Shown here in pieces: positions 25,223 to 34,136 of a stretch of 42,795 nt of DNA. The translations under genes and the position numbers were made by a program. The DNA is taken from contig DHMO01000056.1 in assembly GCA_002405835.1 (NCBI GenBank), positions 1 to 42,795 on the forward strand, written 5' to 3'. This stretch comes from Lentisphaeria bacterium UBA4640. Its GTDB lineage: Bacteria; Verrucomicrobiota; Lentisphaeria; Victivallales; UBA1829. The notes beneath the pieces are model-generated. The model searched no databases, was not told the DNA's origin, and worked only from the letters and a program-made list of their open reading frames with translations. The stretch's first letter is position 1, and each line of letters begins with the position of its first letter.

Positions 25223-25876
25223 TCAAACGCCCTCGGCGTCAGGACTCCAGACGATTTTATGGAACTGGAGATTCAGGCGTGCGGGGGCGCGGTCTGCAAG
25301 CATCCATTCCACCAGTGTGCGCGGCTCGATTTCTCCGAAAACAGGAGCGAACAGAACCGTTGCCTGAGCCGCAATGTCAAAGCGGCGCACCACATCAAGC
25401 GCGGCGTCATAATCCGCGCGGTTTGCAATGACAAACTTCACTTCATCGCCCGGATGCAGAGAACGGAAATTGGAATCCAGCATCTTCGCGGATTCTCCGG
25501 AGAACGGGGTCTTCCAGTCCACGATCCGCTTCACACCTGCGGGAAGCGGAGTGATGTCGACACTGCCGTTCGTCTCCATCAGCACCTCGAATCCGCGCGC
25601 AAGAAGCCGTCTGCAAAGCTCCGGCGTTGCGCTCTGAAGCATCGGTTCACCTCCGGTGATCTCCACGAGCTTCAATCCTGATTTTTCCGCTTCGCCCACC
25701 AGCTCATCGAGTGTACGCGGAGCGCCGGAGCCCATGGTCTGGGCTTTTTTCGTGTCGCAGTAGGAACAGCGCAGGTTGCAGCCGGCAAGCCGGATGAAGA
25801 AGCAGAGCCTTCCGGCATGCGTCGACTCACCCTGAATGCTTGAAAAAGTCTCATAAATGTTCAGTGTTTCGCTCAT
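25223..25876 (-). CDS. queE: 7-carboxy-7-deazaguanine synthase (QueE), radical SAM
   Basis: A 217-aa radical SAM enzyme of the queuosine/preQ0 pathway, converting carboxy-tetrahydropterin to CDG. The cluster motif is Cys33-x3-Cys37-x2-Cys40 (AGCNLRCSYCDT), preceded by the QueE-typical SSIQGESTHAGRLCFFIRL and followed by EITGGEPMLQ. Other queuosine genes are absent here. It is the last gene of a five-gene operon; its ATG overlaps the stop of the glycosyltransferase fusion. Confidence 0.93.
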   Translation of the reverse strand: MSETLNIYETFSSIQGESTHAGRLCFFIRLAGCNLRCSYCDTKKAQTMGSGAPRTLDELVGEAEKSGLKLVEITGGEPMLQSATPELCRRLLARGFEVLMETNGSVDITPLPAGVKRIVDWKTPFSGESAKMLDSNFRSLHPGDEVKFVIANRADYDAALDVVRRFDIAAQATVLFAPVFGEIEPRTLVEWMLADRAPARLNLQFHKIVWSPDAEGV

Positions 25877-27219
25877 ATTTTTTCCTTTCTTGCAACAATG
25901 ATGCGCTGAGTTAAAAAGTTCGCGCGAATCAGTTCGCGGTGCACGATATGACCGTATGGAGCAATTGCGCGTTCAACTTCGGCGGAACGGAGCGGGCGTT
26001 CATCGTGAAAAATCCACAGACGCAGCAGTTCCGCGCAGAACCGGGTCGCGCGGTAAAGCGGAGTCGGCGTCGGGAAAAACAGAATCACAAGCCCGCCTGT
26101 CTTTGCAAGTTCAAAATGCCGCCGCACCATCCGCGCGGTATTCATCGGGGAAAAGTGTTCGATCAGCCCGACGGAAAAAACCAGGTCCGCCTTCTCCGCA
26201 TCCGCCGGAAGCGAGTGCAGAAGATCGACTTCACACAGAACCACACCGGAATCACAGCCAATGCGGTCGCGGAAACGCCGGAGCGCCAGAGCATTGTTGT
26301 CACAGACCGTATAGCGGAGCGGCTGGAACTCTCGATCGATGCGGTCGTAAAAACAGCTGTCGCCCCCGCCGAGCTCCATAACAGTGAACCGTCCGTCACG
26401 GCGAAACATTCCGATGATGCGCATGAGACGCGCGGAGACGATGCGGCGCGCGAACCCCGCGGTTGCGGGCGGCGCGGAATAGTAGCGGTTCCAGTCGGTC
26501 GCCCCTCCGCGCGGCGGAATCAGAAGCAGACGGAGCATCACCAGCAGAATGCGGAGCGAATCGCGGACCGCCCGGAAGTGTGAAGAACGCCCGCCGTCCG
26601 GATAGAGCGTGCGGATTGCCGTTTCCCGGATCGGAACTTCGCGCCGTTTCGCAAGGACAAGCATCTCCAGCTCGAATTCGTAGCGGTTTGTGTTCAGCGT
26701 CTGCAGGAACGGCAGCAGAGCAAGCGGGAGCGCACGGAGACCGCTCTGTGTATCATCAAGCGCGATCCCGAAGAAAAGACGCATCAGCGCGCGGGAAACG
26801 CGGTTTCCGAGGCGACAGCGAAACGGGACGCTCTTCCGGTTGAAGTCGCGCATTCCGAGAATCAGATCTTCCGGATGCACCAGATGTTCGCGCGAGACGC
26901 CGAGAACGTCCTCCACGCAGTGCTGCCCGTCCGCATCCAGTGTAACCACGCCGGAGCAGGCGGGATAATGCGAAACCAGATAATCGAACCCGAGCTTGAG
27001 CGCCGCCCCCTTCCCCGCATTTTTCTCATGCGAGAGCAGAACGGCGGAAGGAATTTCCCGTCCGATGAAATCGAACACAGGTTTCGCCGCCGCACAGCTG
27101 CCGTCATCGACAACGATCAGCGCGGCGAAGCCGTACTCCGCAAGCTCATGAAGGAGCCCGCACAGACGCTCATCCGGATTGTACGCGGGAATCAGAAGAG
27201 CGGTTCGTGAAAGATCCAT
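25873..27219 (-). CDS. Fusion of family 2 glycosyltransferase and SAM methyltransferase
   Basis: A 448-aa two-domain protein. Residues about 1-235 are a GT2 domain of the dolichol-phosphate-mannose-synthase type (LLIPAYNPDERL, IVVDDGSC, TLDADGQHCVED, then LDDTQSGLRALP). Residues about 250-440 are a class I methyltransferase (VMELGGGDSCFYDRI, YTVCDNN, LVFSVGLIEHFSP). Such a protein could build and methylate a lipid-linked sugar or glycan. I start at ATG 27219, 14 nt after hpt; the frame is open to 27267, inside hpt. No transmembrane tail follows the GT domain. Confidence 0.85.
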   Translation of the reverse strand: MDLSRTALLIPAYNPDERLCGLLHELAEYGFAALIVVDDGSCAAAKPVFDFIGREIPSAVLLSHEKNAGKGAALKLGFDYLVSHYPACSGVVTLDADGQHCVEDVLGVSREHLVHPEDLILGMRDFNRKSVPFRCRLGNRVSRALMRLFFGIALDDTQSGLRALPLALLPFLQTLNTNRYEFELEMLVLAKRREVPIRETAIRTLYPDGGRSSHFRAVRDSLRILLVMLRLLLIPPRGGATDWNRYYSAPPATAGFARRIVSARLMRIIGMFRRDGRFTVMELGGGDSCFYDRIDREFQPLRYTVCDNNALALRRFRDRIGCDSGVVLCEVDLLHSLPADAEKADLVFSVGLIEHFSPMNTARMVRRHFELAKTGGLVILFFPTPTPLYRATRFCAELLRLWIFHDERPLRSAEVERAIAPYGHIVHRELIRANFLTQRIIVARKEKI

Positions 27220-27233
27220 GGACGAACCTGGAA

Positions 27234-27749
27234 TCACTCCTCTTCCTTTGCGCCGATATAGGGACATCCGCGCAGGAGCCCGAACTCGTCATCCATGCCG
27301 TAGCCGTAGACATATTTGTTCGGAATGGTGAAACCGATGTAATCCGCATGGAAGTCGCAGACGCGTCCTTCAGGCTTGTCAAGCATCACGCAGGTGCGGA
27401 GCGACGCCACGCCGAGGGATTCAAGATACTTTGCGATGTTGGAAAGCGTAACACCGGAATCCAGAATGTCATCCACCAGCAGCACATGCTTTCCGTTAAG
27501 GTCGATGTTGAAGGTCTCCTTGAGGACCAGTTCTCCGCGCTTCGCAGCTTTGTAGGAGGAAGCCTTGACGGAGTCGAAATAGGTGTCGTGCGGAAGTTTG
27601 CGGAAGAGATCGGCGGCGAAAATAAACGCGCCGTTGGAGACCGCGACGAGCGCGATCTGCTTCCCCTTGTAGTCGTTGCAAATCTGTTCCGCTAGAGAGG
27701 CGACCCGCTCCGCGATGGAGCGCTCATCGATCATAATCGTGTGTTTCAT
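27234..27749 (-). CDS. hpt: Hypoxanthine phosphoribosyltransferase
   Basis: A 171-aa type I phosphoribosyltransferase for purine salvage (hypoxanthine/guanine + PRPP). The PRPP-binding motif is VLLVDDILDSGVTLSNI (about 90-106). The family-specific VSNGAFIFAADLFRKL and DYIGFTIPNKYVYGYGMDD are present. Its ATG overlaps the stop of the upstream lipoprotein gene (ATGA). Length is normal. Confidence 0.95.
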   Translation of the reverse strand: MKHTIMIDERSIAERVASLAEQICNDYKGKQIALVAVSNGAFIFAADLFRKLPHDTYFDSVKASSYKAAKRGELVLKETFNIDLNGKHVLLVDDILDSGVTLSNIAKYLESLGVASLRTCVMLDKPEGRVCDFHADYIGFTIPNKYVYGYGMDDEFGLLRGCPYIGAKEEE

Positions 27750-28306
27750 TTGTCTGTTTTCACCGAGTTGAGGATCATATTTTTAACCGTCGCCGTCTGC
27801 CGGGCAACCGCCTGTTCCATGGCGGAGGCAAACGCTTCCGGAGTGTTTTCCTTGAGTTTGACGCGGTCCGTCAGGACCTTCGTGAAGAGAGGTTCCGCCT
27901 CATCGCGCAGCGAGAGCGTGTAGGCAACCGAAAGAACGGCCGAGGCGGAAGGCTCATCAAGTTCAAACACCAGGATGTTCGAAGAGAGTTTGAATGCGGG
28001 TTCCTCCTGCGCGGCGGAGCGGAACGCGGAACGGAAACAGCGCGTCATCATCCGGGCCGGAGTCTGCGCCCATTTATTGTATTCATCCGCGGAAAGCTCC
28101 GTTCCGTTCCGACGCAGCATCTTGAACTTCGCGGGCGAATCCGAGCGGAACGGCAGCACCTCCACGGGGAAGGGAAACAGAGCGGACGCCGGTTCCGGAA
28201 TCTCAAACAGACGGGTCTCCTGATATTTCTGTTCCGGCAGGTTCACTTCAATACAGCCGCTCAGGGCGAGCGCAAGTGTGCAAAATGCGAATACAATCAG
28301 TTTCAT
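27746..28306 (-). CDS. PqiC/YmbA-like (ABC-type transport auxiliary) lipoprotein
   Basis: A 186-aa protein with a lipobox (ALALSGC, Cys18), so a probable outer-membrane lipoprotein. The body follows the pattern of the transport-auxiliary lipoprotein family linked to MCE/Mla-type lipid transporters: a strand after the lipobox, VEVLPFRSDSPAKFKMLRR, ADEYNKWAQTPARMMTRCF and a late helical AFASAMEQAVARQTATV. No MCE, permease or ATPase partner is near. The family call rests on a few phrases; the lipobox is clear. It overlaps both neighbours by 4 nt. Confidence 0.7.
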   Translation of the reverse strand: MKLIVFAFCTLALALSGCIEVNLPEQKYQETRLFEIPEPASALFPFPVEVLPFRSDSPAKFKMLRRNGTELSADEYNKWAQTPARMMTRCFRSAFRSAAQEEPAFKLSSNILVFELDEPSASAVLSVAYTLSLRDEAEPLFTKVLTDRVKLKENTPEAFASAMEQAVARQTATVKNMILNSVKTDK

Positions 28307-29382
28307 GGTTTCTTCTCCTTTGACGGATCCGGCGGAATAATCAGGACCTGACCGACCCGCAGGAAATCGCGTCCTTTCAGGGTCTCCCGGTTCGCTTCGC
28401 GCAGAATCCGCACGGCGGAACTCCTTCCGTAATATTTAATGGCGATTTTAAAGAGCGTATCTCCGCTCTTGACGGTATGGCGAATTACCTGCGGCTTCGG
28501 CGGAACCGGTTTTGCCTCCTCTGTGTTCCGTCCGGCGACGGCGTTCGGACTCTGGGCGGAAACATCCGCGCTTTCCCAGTTGTCCGGCTTGTCTTTGACC
28601 GGATCGGAAGGACCCGCGCCCGGCGGAACCGGCTGCTCGTCAAGCGGAGTCGACGGCTCCGTTTTTGTCTCCTGCGCAGGGACCGGATTCGTTTTTTCCG
28701 GCTCCGGATTCTTCACTTCCGGTTTTTCCGTTTTTTCCGGCTCGGCTGCGAGTTTTTCCTGCGCCTGGATGCGGCGTTCCGCTTCGCGGGCTTTCTTCTG
28801 AAGTTCCTCCACTTTCAGACGGAACTGCTCGCTCTCGCGGGTGTAGGTCTCCACGCGGAGTTTAAAGGTTTCGATGCGCTTGCGCATCTCCTCGTTCTGC
28901 TCGCGCAGCTGTTTGTTCTGCGCCTGAATCTTCTTGGTGTATGCGACATACTGGTCGAGCGCCTTCTTGGTTTTCGCCGCCTCGGCATACGCGCGGACGG
29001 TGTCCGCGGATTCGAATTGGGTGGAAAGCTGTTCGAAAATCTTGCGCTTGGAACCGTCGATGAACTTGCGGATATTCTCCGCATCCGGCGAATTGCGGTC
29101 CAGTTCAAGATAGCGCTGATAGTGGTAGATTGCACGATACGGATCGTTCAGGTGATCCGCGTAAAGTGATGCGAGTTCATAGTGTGCGACCGGGGAGCGC
29201 GGACAGACGTTGAGGAACTCCTCATAGTACTGCGCGGCCTCATTGTATCCGCCCGACGCGCGGCAGGTCTCCGCTTTCACAAAAAACGGATGACTTTTTT
29301 CTTTTCCGACATAATCTCCGCAGGAAGTCGCCGCGAGCATAAGCCCGCACAGCGGGATCACAAGCAGTTTTTTCAAATTCAT
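28303..29382 (-). CDS. Lipoprotein with TPR-like repeats, coiled coil and C-terminal LysM domain
   Basis: A 359-aa protein: signal peptide with lipobox LAATSC (Cys21); TPR-like helices at about 35-110 (GGYNEAAQYYEEFLNVCPRS, YRAIYHYQRYLELD); a long coiled coil at about 130-220 (QNKQLREQNEEMRKRIETF); a Pro/Glu/Lys-rich linker at 215-300; and a LysM domain at about 310-355 (VKSGDTLFKIAIKYYG). LysM binds peptidoglycan, so the protein probably tethers the envelope to the cell wall. It is the first gene of a five-gene operon with a clear promoter. Confidence 0.88.
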   Translation of the reverse strand: MNLKKLLVIPLCGLMLAATSCGDYVGKEKSHPFFVKAETCRASGGYNEAAQYYEEFLNVCPRSPVAHYELASLYADHLNDPYRAIYHYQRYLELDRNSPDAENIRKFIDGSKRKIFEQLSTQFESADTVRAYAEAAKTKKALDQYVAYTKKIQAQNKQLREQNEEMRKRIETFKLRVETYTRESEQFRLKVEELQKKAREAERRIQAQEKLAAEPEKTEKPEVKNPEPEKTNPVPAQETKTEPSTPLDEQPVPPGAGPSDPVKDKPDNWESADVSAQSPNAVAGRNTEEAKPVPPKPQVIRHTVKSGDTLFKIAIKYYGRSSAVRILREANRETLKGRDFLRVGQVLIIPPDPSKEKKP

Positions 29383-29433
29383 TCCGAAGACTCCCTTTCT
29401 GTTCCGTTCCGGAGCGAGAATCTCCGGTGCATC

Positions 29434-29462
29434 AATATACAGCCAGTTTCAATGTTTATCAA
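29434..29462 (-). promoter_or_regulatory. Promoter of the LysM lipoprotein operon
   Basis: Minus-strand TTGATA (29462-29457), 17-nt spacer, TATATT (29439-29434), 52 nt upstream of the first start codon. It would drive the LysM gene, the PqiC-like gene, hpt, the transferase fusion and queE, which overlap or nearly touch. Confidence 0.75.
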
Positions 29463-29547
29463 ATGAAAAATAAACTTCCTCTTGATTTTTCCGTTTCCGC
29501 GTATACAGTAAAACCAACCGAAAAGCAAACAAAAAAGGGATTTTATC

Positions 29548-29967
29548 ATGCTCAAAGGCATCTCTCCGCTCGTATCGCCCGATCTCCTCAAAGCACTTTG
29601 TGAAATGGGACACGGCGATGAAATCATTCTCTCCGACGCCCACTTCCCCGCCCACACGCTCGGCGTTCCCGTTCTGCGCGCCGACGGCATTCCCGTTGCC
29701 GATCTGCTCGCGGGAATCCTGCCGCTGCTCGAACTTGACGCCTACGTCGATCATCCGGTCGTCATGATGGCGCCCGTCCCCGGCGATTCCCTCGACGATG
29801 CGCTCATGGCTAAAGTCCACGCGCTTGTTCCGGCGGAAAAAATTGAACACATCGAACGCTTCGCATTCTACGAACGCGCTCGCAAAGTTTCCGCCGTCGT
29901 TGTCACCGGGGAAACGGCGAAATACGGCAACATTCTCCTCAAGAAGGGCGTGACGCCGCTCGCATAA
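29548..29967 (+). CDS. fucU: RbsD/FucU-family sugar mutarotase
   Basis: A 139-aa protein that interconverts anomers of a monosaccharide. FucU-type signatures are MLKGISPLVSPDLLKALCEM, GHGDEIILSDAHFPA (catalytic His and Asp) and FYERARKVSAVVVTGE. FucU acts on L-fucose, but the next gene encodes L-rhamnose isomerase, so the physiological sugar may be a 6-deoxyhexose other than fucose. AAAAAAGGGATTTTATC precedes the ATG. A spacer of 113 nt separates it from rhaA. Confidence 0.9.
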   Translation: MLKGISPLVSPDLLKALCEMGHGDEIILSDAHFPAHTLGVPVLRADGIPVADLLAGILPLLELDAYVDHPVVMMAPVPGDSLDDALMAKVHALVPAEKIEHIERFAFYERARKVSAVVVTGETAKYGNILLKKGVTPLA

Positions 29968-30080
29968 CCGGATACAGGTGGCGCGAATCGACACAAAATA
30001 GTTCCGTTCGTCCATATCTTTTCCATTTTCGCAGGCTATATTGAGATTACCCGCAATTTCAACCTGCGAAAGGAAATATC

Positions 30081-31340
30081 ATGAACAGAACGGAACGAAT
30101 GTTTGAAGATGCGTGTTCCATCTACGCGGAACACGGAGTCGATGTGAAAGAGGCTCTGCGCAAACTCGACTCGGCAACGATCGGAATTCATGCGTGGCAG
30201 GGCGACGACGTCGTCGGTTTTGAAAACACCGGACACGCCCTCACCGGCGGCTGCCAGGTCACGGGAAATTATCCCGGACGCGCCCGCAGCGCCGAAGAGC
30301 TCCGGCAGGATCTCGACGAAGCGCTCGCCATGATCCCCGGTCCGAACAAAGTCGTCCTCCAGGGCCATGAAGTCGATTCCATGACTCCGGGATGTGACCG
30401 CGATGCGTTCACCATCGAAAACTTCTCCGGCTGGGCGGACTGGGCGGCCGCGCGCAAACTCGGGCTCGACCTCGCACCCGCGTTCTACTCGCACCCGAAG
30501 CTCGACCACGGTCTCTCACTGTCACACCCCGACGTAGCAATCCGCAGATTCTGGATTGATCACGGCAAGGCGTGCCGCCGCATCGCGGCTGAATTCGCCC
30601 GGCGGACCGGCGTCCGCTCCGTCTGCAACTTCTGGGCTCCCGACGGATTCAAAGACACCCCCTCCGACCGTCTCGCTCCGCGCCGCCGTCTTATGGAAAG
30701 TCTCGACGAAATCTTCGCCGACCCCGTCGATTCCGCACTCGTGCTCGACGCCGTCGAATCCAAACTCTTCGGCATCGGAACCGAAAGCTGCACGGTCGGT
30801 TCCCATGATTTCTATCTCACCTACGCGGCAAAACACAACAAGGCGATCTGCCTCGACATGGGACACTTCCACCCGACTGAATCCGTCGCCGACAAACTTT
30901 CCGCAATCCTCGTTCAGCAGGGCGGCATTCTCCTTCACGTCAGCCGCGGAGTCCGCTGGGACAGCGACCACGTGATTGTCCAGAACGACGATCTGCTCAA
31001 TCTCGGACGCGAAATAGCCGCCTGCGGAACCGGATGCATCGAAATCGGGCTGGATTACTTCGACGCCACCATCAACCGCGTCAGCGCATGGGTCATCGGA
31101 GCGCACAACATGCGCAAAGCTCTTCTCCGCGGCTTTCTCGAACCCGTGGAGGAAATCAAAGCCGCCGAAGCCGCATGGGATCTCACCGCGCGCCTTGCAC
31201 TTCAGGAAGAGGCGAAAACGCTTCCCTGGAACGCCGTCTGGGACTTCTACTGTGAACAGCACGGAATCCCCTCCGTCTCCGCAATTCTAGCCCGCATCCG
31301 GGACTACGAAAAACGCGTTCAGTTTCCGCGCGGAAACTGA
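30081..31340 (+). CDS. rhaA: L-rhamnose isomerase
   Basis: A 419-aa isomerase converting L-rhamnose to L-rhamnulose, the length expected for RhaA. Signatures are IGIHAWQGDDVVGFE, GGCQVTGNYPGRARSAEELR, FYSHPKLDHGLSLSHPD and the metal-site region LDMGHFHPTESVADKLSAI with HVSRGVRWDSDHVI. CGAAAGGAAATATC precedes the ATG. It is followed by a strong bidirectional terminator. rhaB and rhaD are not in the window, so rhamnulose is processed by genes elsewhere. Confidence 0.96.
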   Translation: MNRTERMFEDACSIYAEHGVDVKEALRKLDSATIGIHAWQGDDVVGFENTGHALTGGCQVTGNYPGRARSAEELRQDLDEALAMIPGPNKVVLQGHEVDSMTPGCDRDAFTIENFSGWADWAAARKLGLDLAPAFYSHPKLDHGLSLSHPDVAIRRFWIDHGKACRRIAAEFARRTGVRSVCNFWAPDGFKDTPSDRLAPRRRLMESLDEIFADPVDSALVLDAVESKLFGIGTESCTVGSHDFYLTYAAKHNKAICLDMGHFHPTESVADKLSAILVQQGGILLHVSRGVRWDSDHVIVQNDDLLNLGREIAACGTGCIEIGLDYFDATINRVSAWVIGAHNMRKALLRGFLEPVEEIKAAEAAWDLTARLALQEEAKTLPWNAVWDFYCEQHGIPSVSAILARIRDYEKRVQFPRGN

Positions 31341-31363
31341 GTCATCAGATTCATAAACGAAAA

Positions 31364-31404
31364 AAGGGCTCTGCCGGTTCGATTCGGCAGAGCCCTTGAT
31401 TTTT
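31364..31404. terminator. Bidirectional terminator between rhaA and typA
   Basis: A 13-bp perfect stem (AAGGGCTCTGCCG with CGGCAGAGCCCTT), 8-nt loop, A-run before and GATTTTT after, so it has a U-tract in both directions and serves the convergent rhaA and typA. Confidence 0.93.
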
Positions 31405-31421
31405 CTGTTGAACAGAGAGGA

Positions 31422-33233
31422 TTAATCCTCTTTCGACTTGGCGTTGCGCTGACGGCGGCGTTCCAGCTCGGTGAGAAGTTTCTTGCGGAGACGGATGTTC
31501 TTCGGTGTGACTTCGACGTACTCGTCGTCCGCGATGTATTCCAGAGCCTCTTCCAGGCTCATCTTCTGTGCGGGAGCAATCTTGAGGTTGCGGTCGGAGC
31601 CGGCGGCGCGCATGTTGGAAAGGTGCTTTTCGCGCTGCGCGTTGACTTCAATATCGCCTTCCTTGCAGTGCTCGCCGAGGATCATGCCCTCGTAGGTGTC
31701 CGTTCCGGGATCGATGAAGAAGGTTCCGCGCTGCTGCAGACCGTCGATCGCATAGGGAATCGCCTTGCCGGTACCCATGCTGATGAGCACGCCGTTGGTT
31801 CTCTGCGGAATATCACCTTTGAACGGGGCGTATTCGCAGAAGCGGTGCGACATGATGGCTTCGCCGGCGGTCGCGGTCATGACCTTGCTGCGCAGTCCGA
31901 TCAGACCGCGGGTCGGAATCTTGAACTCAAGAAGCTGGCGGCTCATGTGCTGTTCCATCTTGATCATCTCGCCGCGGCGGACGCCGACAAGCTCGATGAC
32001 CTTTCCGGCGGAACCGTCGGGAACGTCAACCGTCAGGGTTTCAATCGGCTCGCATTTCACGCCGTCGATCTCTTTGTAAATAACGTGCGGCTGGGTAATG
32101 GTGAGCTCATAACCTTCACGGCGCATGTTTTCAATCAGAATGGAGATGTGGAGAACACCGCGTCCGCTGACCTTGAAGCCGTCGTTGAGTTCTTCAACGC
32201 GCAGGGCGACGTCGCGTTCGGCTTCCTTGAGAAGACGCTCGCGGATGTGGCGGCTGCTGATGAATTTTCCTTCCTTTCCGAAGAACGGGGAGTCGTTGAC
32301 GCGGAAGACCATTGAAATTGTGGGCTCGTCAATCGCGATCGGAGGCATGGCTTCGGGCGTGTTGGCGTCGGCAATCGTATCGCCGATGTCAATGCCCTCA
32401 ATACCGACAATCGCGCAGATATCTCCGCATTCAACCTGGGAAACTGTCTTGCGTTCAATGCCTTCAAAGGTGTAAACCTGTTTGATGGCGGCGGGAACGA
32501 CTTTGCCGTCGCGCTTCACAACGACGATAGGCTCGGAAGTGTTGAGCACACCGCGGTGGACTCGTCCGATGCCGATACGGCCGACATAGTCGTTGTAGTC
32601 GAGCGTGGTGACCTGCATCTGGAGCGGACCTTCATTCATCGGGGGCGCGGGGATGCAGTCGATCATCGCATCCATGAGGGGAAGAATCGAGTCGCGCTTG
32701 CCGTGTTCGAGATCGGTGGTCGCCCAGCCGCTGCGTCCGCTGGCGTAGAGAAGCGGGAATTCGAGCTGTTCGTCATCCGCGCCGAGGTCGATGAAGAGAT
32801 CGAAAATATCGTTGTGAACCTCATTCGGACGGGCGTCGGGACGGTCGATCTTGTTGATGACGACAATCGGTTTGAGTTTCAGTTTCAGCGCCTTGTCAAG
32901 CACGAAACGGGTCTGGGGAAGCGGACCTTCGGCGGCGTCGACGAGGAGGATCACGCCGTCCGCCATGTTCAGCACGCGCTCAACCTGTCCGCCGAAATCG
33001 CTGTGTCCCGGAGTGTCGATGATATTGATTTTCGTGTTGCGGTAGCGCACGCTGATGTTTTTTGCCAGAATTGTGATGCCTCGTTCACGTTCGAGATCGT
33101 TGCTGTCGAGGAAGCACTCGTGCATTTCCTGATTTTCGCGGAAGAGTTTGGACTGTTTGATGATCTCGTCAACGAGGGTTGTCTTGCCATGGTCGACGTG
33201 TGCGATGATGGCGATGTTTCTGATGTTCTGCAT
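31422..33233 (-). CDS. typA: Ribosome-associated GTPase TypA/BipA
   Basis: A 603-aa translational GTPase acting in ribosome assembly and stress responses. G motifs are AHVDHGKTTLVDEI, ERERGITI, DTPGHSDFGG, NKIDRPDARP and a late ASGRSGWA. The EF-G-like domains III and V and the BipA-specific C-terminal domain (THRGVL-type GVLISMGTGKAIPYAIDGLQ) follow, ending in a Lys/Arg-rich tail. The family length (about 600) fits. The ribosome binding site is weak. It lies 90 nt downstream of the metallophosphoesterase gene; an AT-rich hairpin (about 33293-33322) separates them. Confidence 0.97.
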   Translation of the reverse strand: MQNIRNIAIIAHVDHGKTTLVDEIIKQSKLFRENQEMHECFLDSNDLERERGITILAKNISVRYRNTKINIIDTPGHSDFGGQVERVLNMADGVILLVDAAEGPLPQTRFVLDKALKLKLKPIVVINKIDRPDARPNEVHNDIFDLFIDLGADDEQLEFPLLYASGRSGWATTDLEHGKRDSILPLMDAMIDCIPAPPMNEGPLQMQVTTLDYNDYVGRIGIGRVHRGVLNTSEPIVVVKRDGKVVPAAIKQVYTFEGIERKTVSQVECGDICAIVGIEGIDIGDTIADANTPEAMPPIAIDEPTISMVFRVNDSPFFGKEGKFISSRHIRERLLKEAERDVALRVEELNDGFKVSGRGVLHISILIENMRREGYELTITQPHVIYKEIDGVKCEPIETLTVDVPDGSAGKVIELVGVRRGEMIKMEQHMSRQLLEFKIPTRGLIGLRSKVMTATAGEAIMSHRFCEYAPFKGDIPQRTNGVLISMGTGKAIPYAIDGLQQRGTFFIDPGTDTYEGMILGEHCKEGDIEVNAQREKHLSNMRAAGSDRNLKIAPAQKMSLEEALEYIADDEYVEVTPKNIRLRKKLLTELERRRQRNAKSKED

Positions 33234-33323
33234 AAAACAATTCTTGGTTAAGGGTTGTAACGCCGTTTATTAAATCATTCAATATACACCGTTTTTTCAA
33301 AAAATCCAGTTTTTGAAAAAAAA

Positions 33324-34136
33324 TTACTTCACTTCCACTCTGCTGTGATGAAAAACGCCGTCCGCATATTCAATGACCGAATAGGCTCCGTTGCGCGTCA
33401 GCGAACCGCAGGAGGTCTCCCCGCGCCCCGTCGAATCAAGGTCGAAATAGGGAAAATGAATGTGCCCGCAGAGCACCAGATCAAGACGTCCGCCGTTCAG
33501 AAAACCAACCGCTTCACGCGTTCCGAAAAGCCGGTGACGGAACCCGTTCACCAGTCCGTGGCGGATACGGCGGAACGGAAAATGGCAGACCGCAACCAGC
33601 GGTTTGGTCCGGTCGATGCACTCGCGACGGATCAGCTCCTGCGACGCCTCGTCCAGAAAGCCGCACGAAAGCAGCGGATTCGTCGGGCGCGCCGCATTGA
33701 ACACCAGAAAACGCAGCGGTCCGGGGTCGAACACGGACGGATAGCCGTCAAGCGTCTGCCGCCCGTTCGTAAGCTCCTCCACAAAATCGCGGAGCGCATT
33801 CCGGCACGCGCGGTCACGCACATAGGCGTCATGGTTGCCCGGAGAGAAAAGCAGCGGAATTCCGGATTCCGTCAGCGGTTTCAGATCGGCGAGCGCCTGC
33901 CGGAACTCCGACGGCTGCCCGCAGGTCGCGGCGTCCCCCGAAAAGACGATCACATCCGGCAGACTGGCGAGAATCCGTTCCACAGCCGGCGCGATATTTG
34001 AGCGGAGAAAACTTTTTCTCCGGCGGAAAAACGAGTTCACCGCACCGACGATCCGTTTGTCCAGGAAGCCGCCCGCCGTTTGCATCGGCAGCGCCTCATG
34101 GATATCGGAAAAATGAACGATGCGGAACGGTTTCAT
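33324..34136 (-). CDS. Calcineurin-like metallophosphoesterase
   Basis: A 270-aa phosphoesterase with the ordered metal-binding motifs: HFSDIHE (Asp11, His13), VIVFSGDAAT, SPGNHDAYVRD, CHFPFRR and LCGHIHFP. The substrate is not evident; such proteins act on phosphodiesters, UDP-sugars or cyclic nucleotides. No signal peptide is seen. Its ATG overlaps the stop of the acidic unknown protein, placing it fourth in the nadD-rsfS operon. Confidence 0.92.
   Translation of the reverse strand: MKPFRIVHFSDIHEALPMQTAGGFLDKRIVGAVNSFFRRRKSFLRSNIAPAVERILASLPDVIVFSGDAATCGQPSEFRQALADLKPLTESGIPLLFSPGNHDAYVRDRACRNALRDFVEELTNGRQTLDGYPSVFDPGPLRFLVFNAARPTNPLLSCGFLDEASQELIRRECIDRTKPLVAVCHFPFRRIRHGLVNGFRHRLFGTREAVGFLNGGRLDLVLCGHIHFPYFDLDSTGRGETSCGSLTRNGAYSVIEYADGVFHHSRVEVK

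Noticed and set aside
33293..33322. AT-rich inverted repeat between the metallophosphoesterase gene and typA
   Set aside because: Stems made of A and T runs arise easily by chance; it could be a weak terminator but the evidence is too thin to list.
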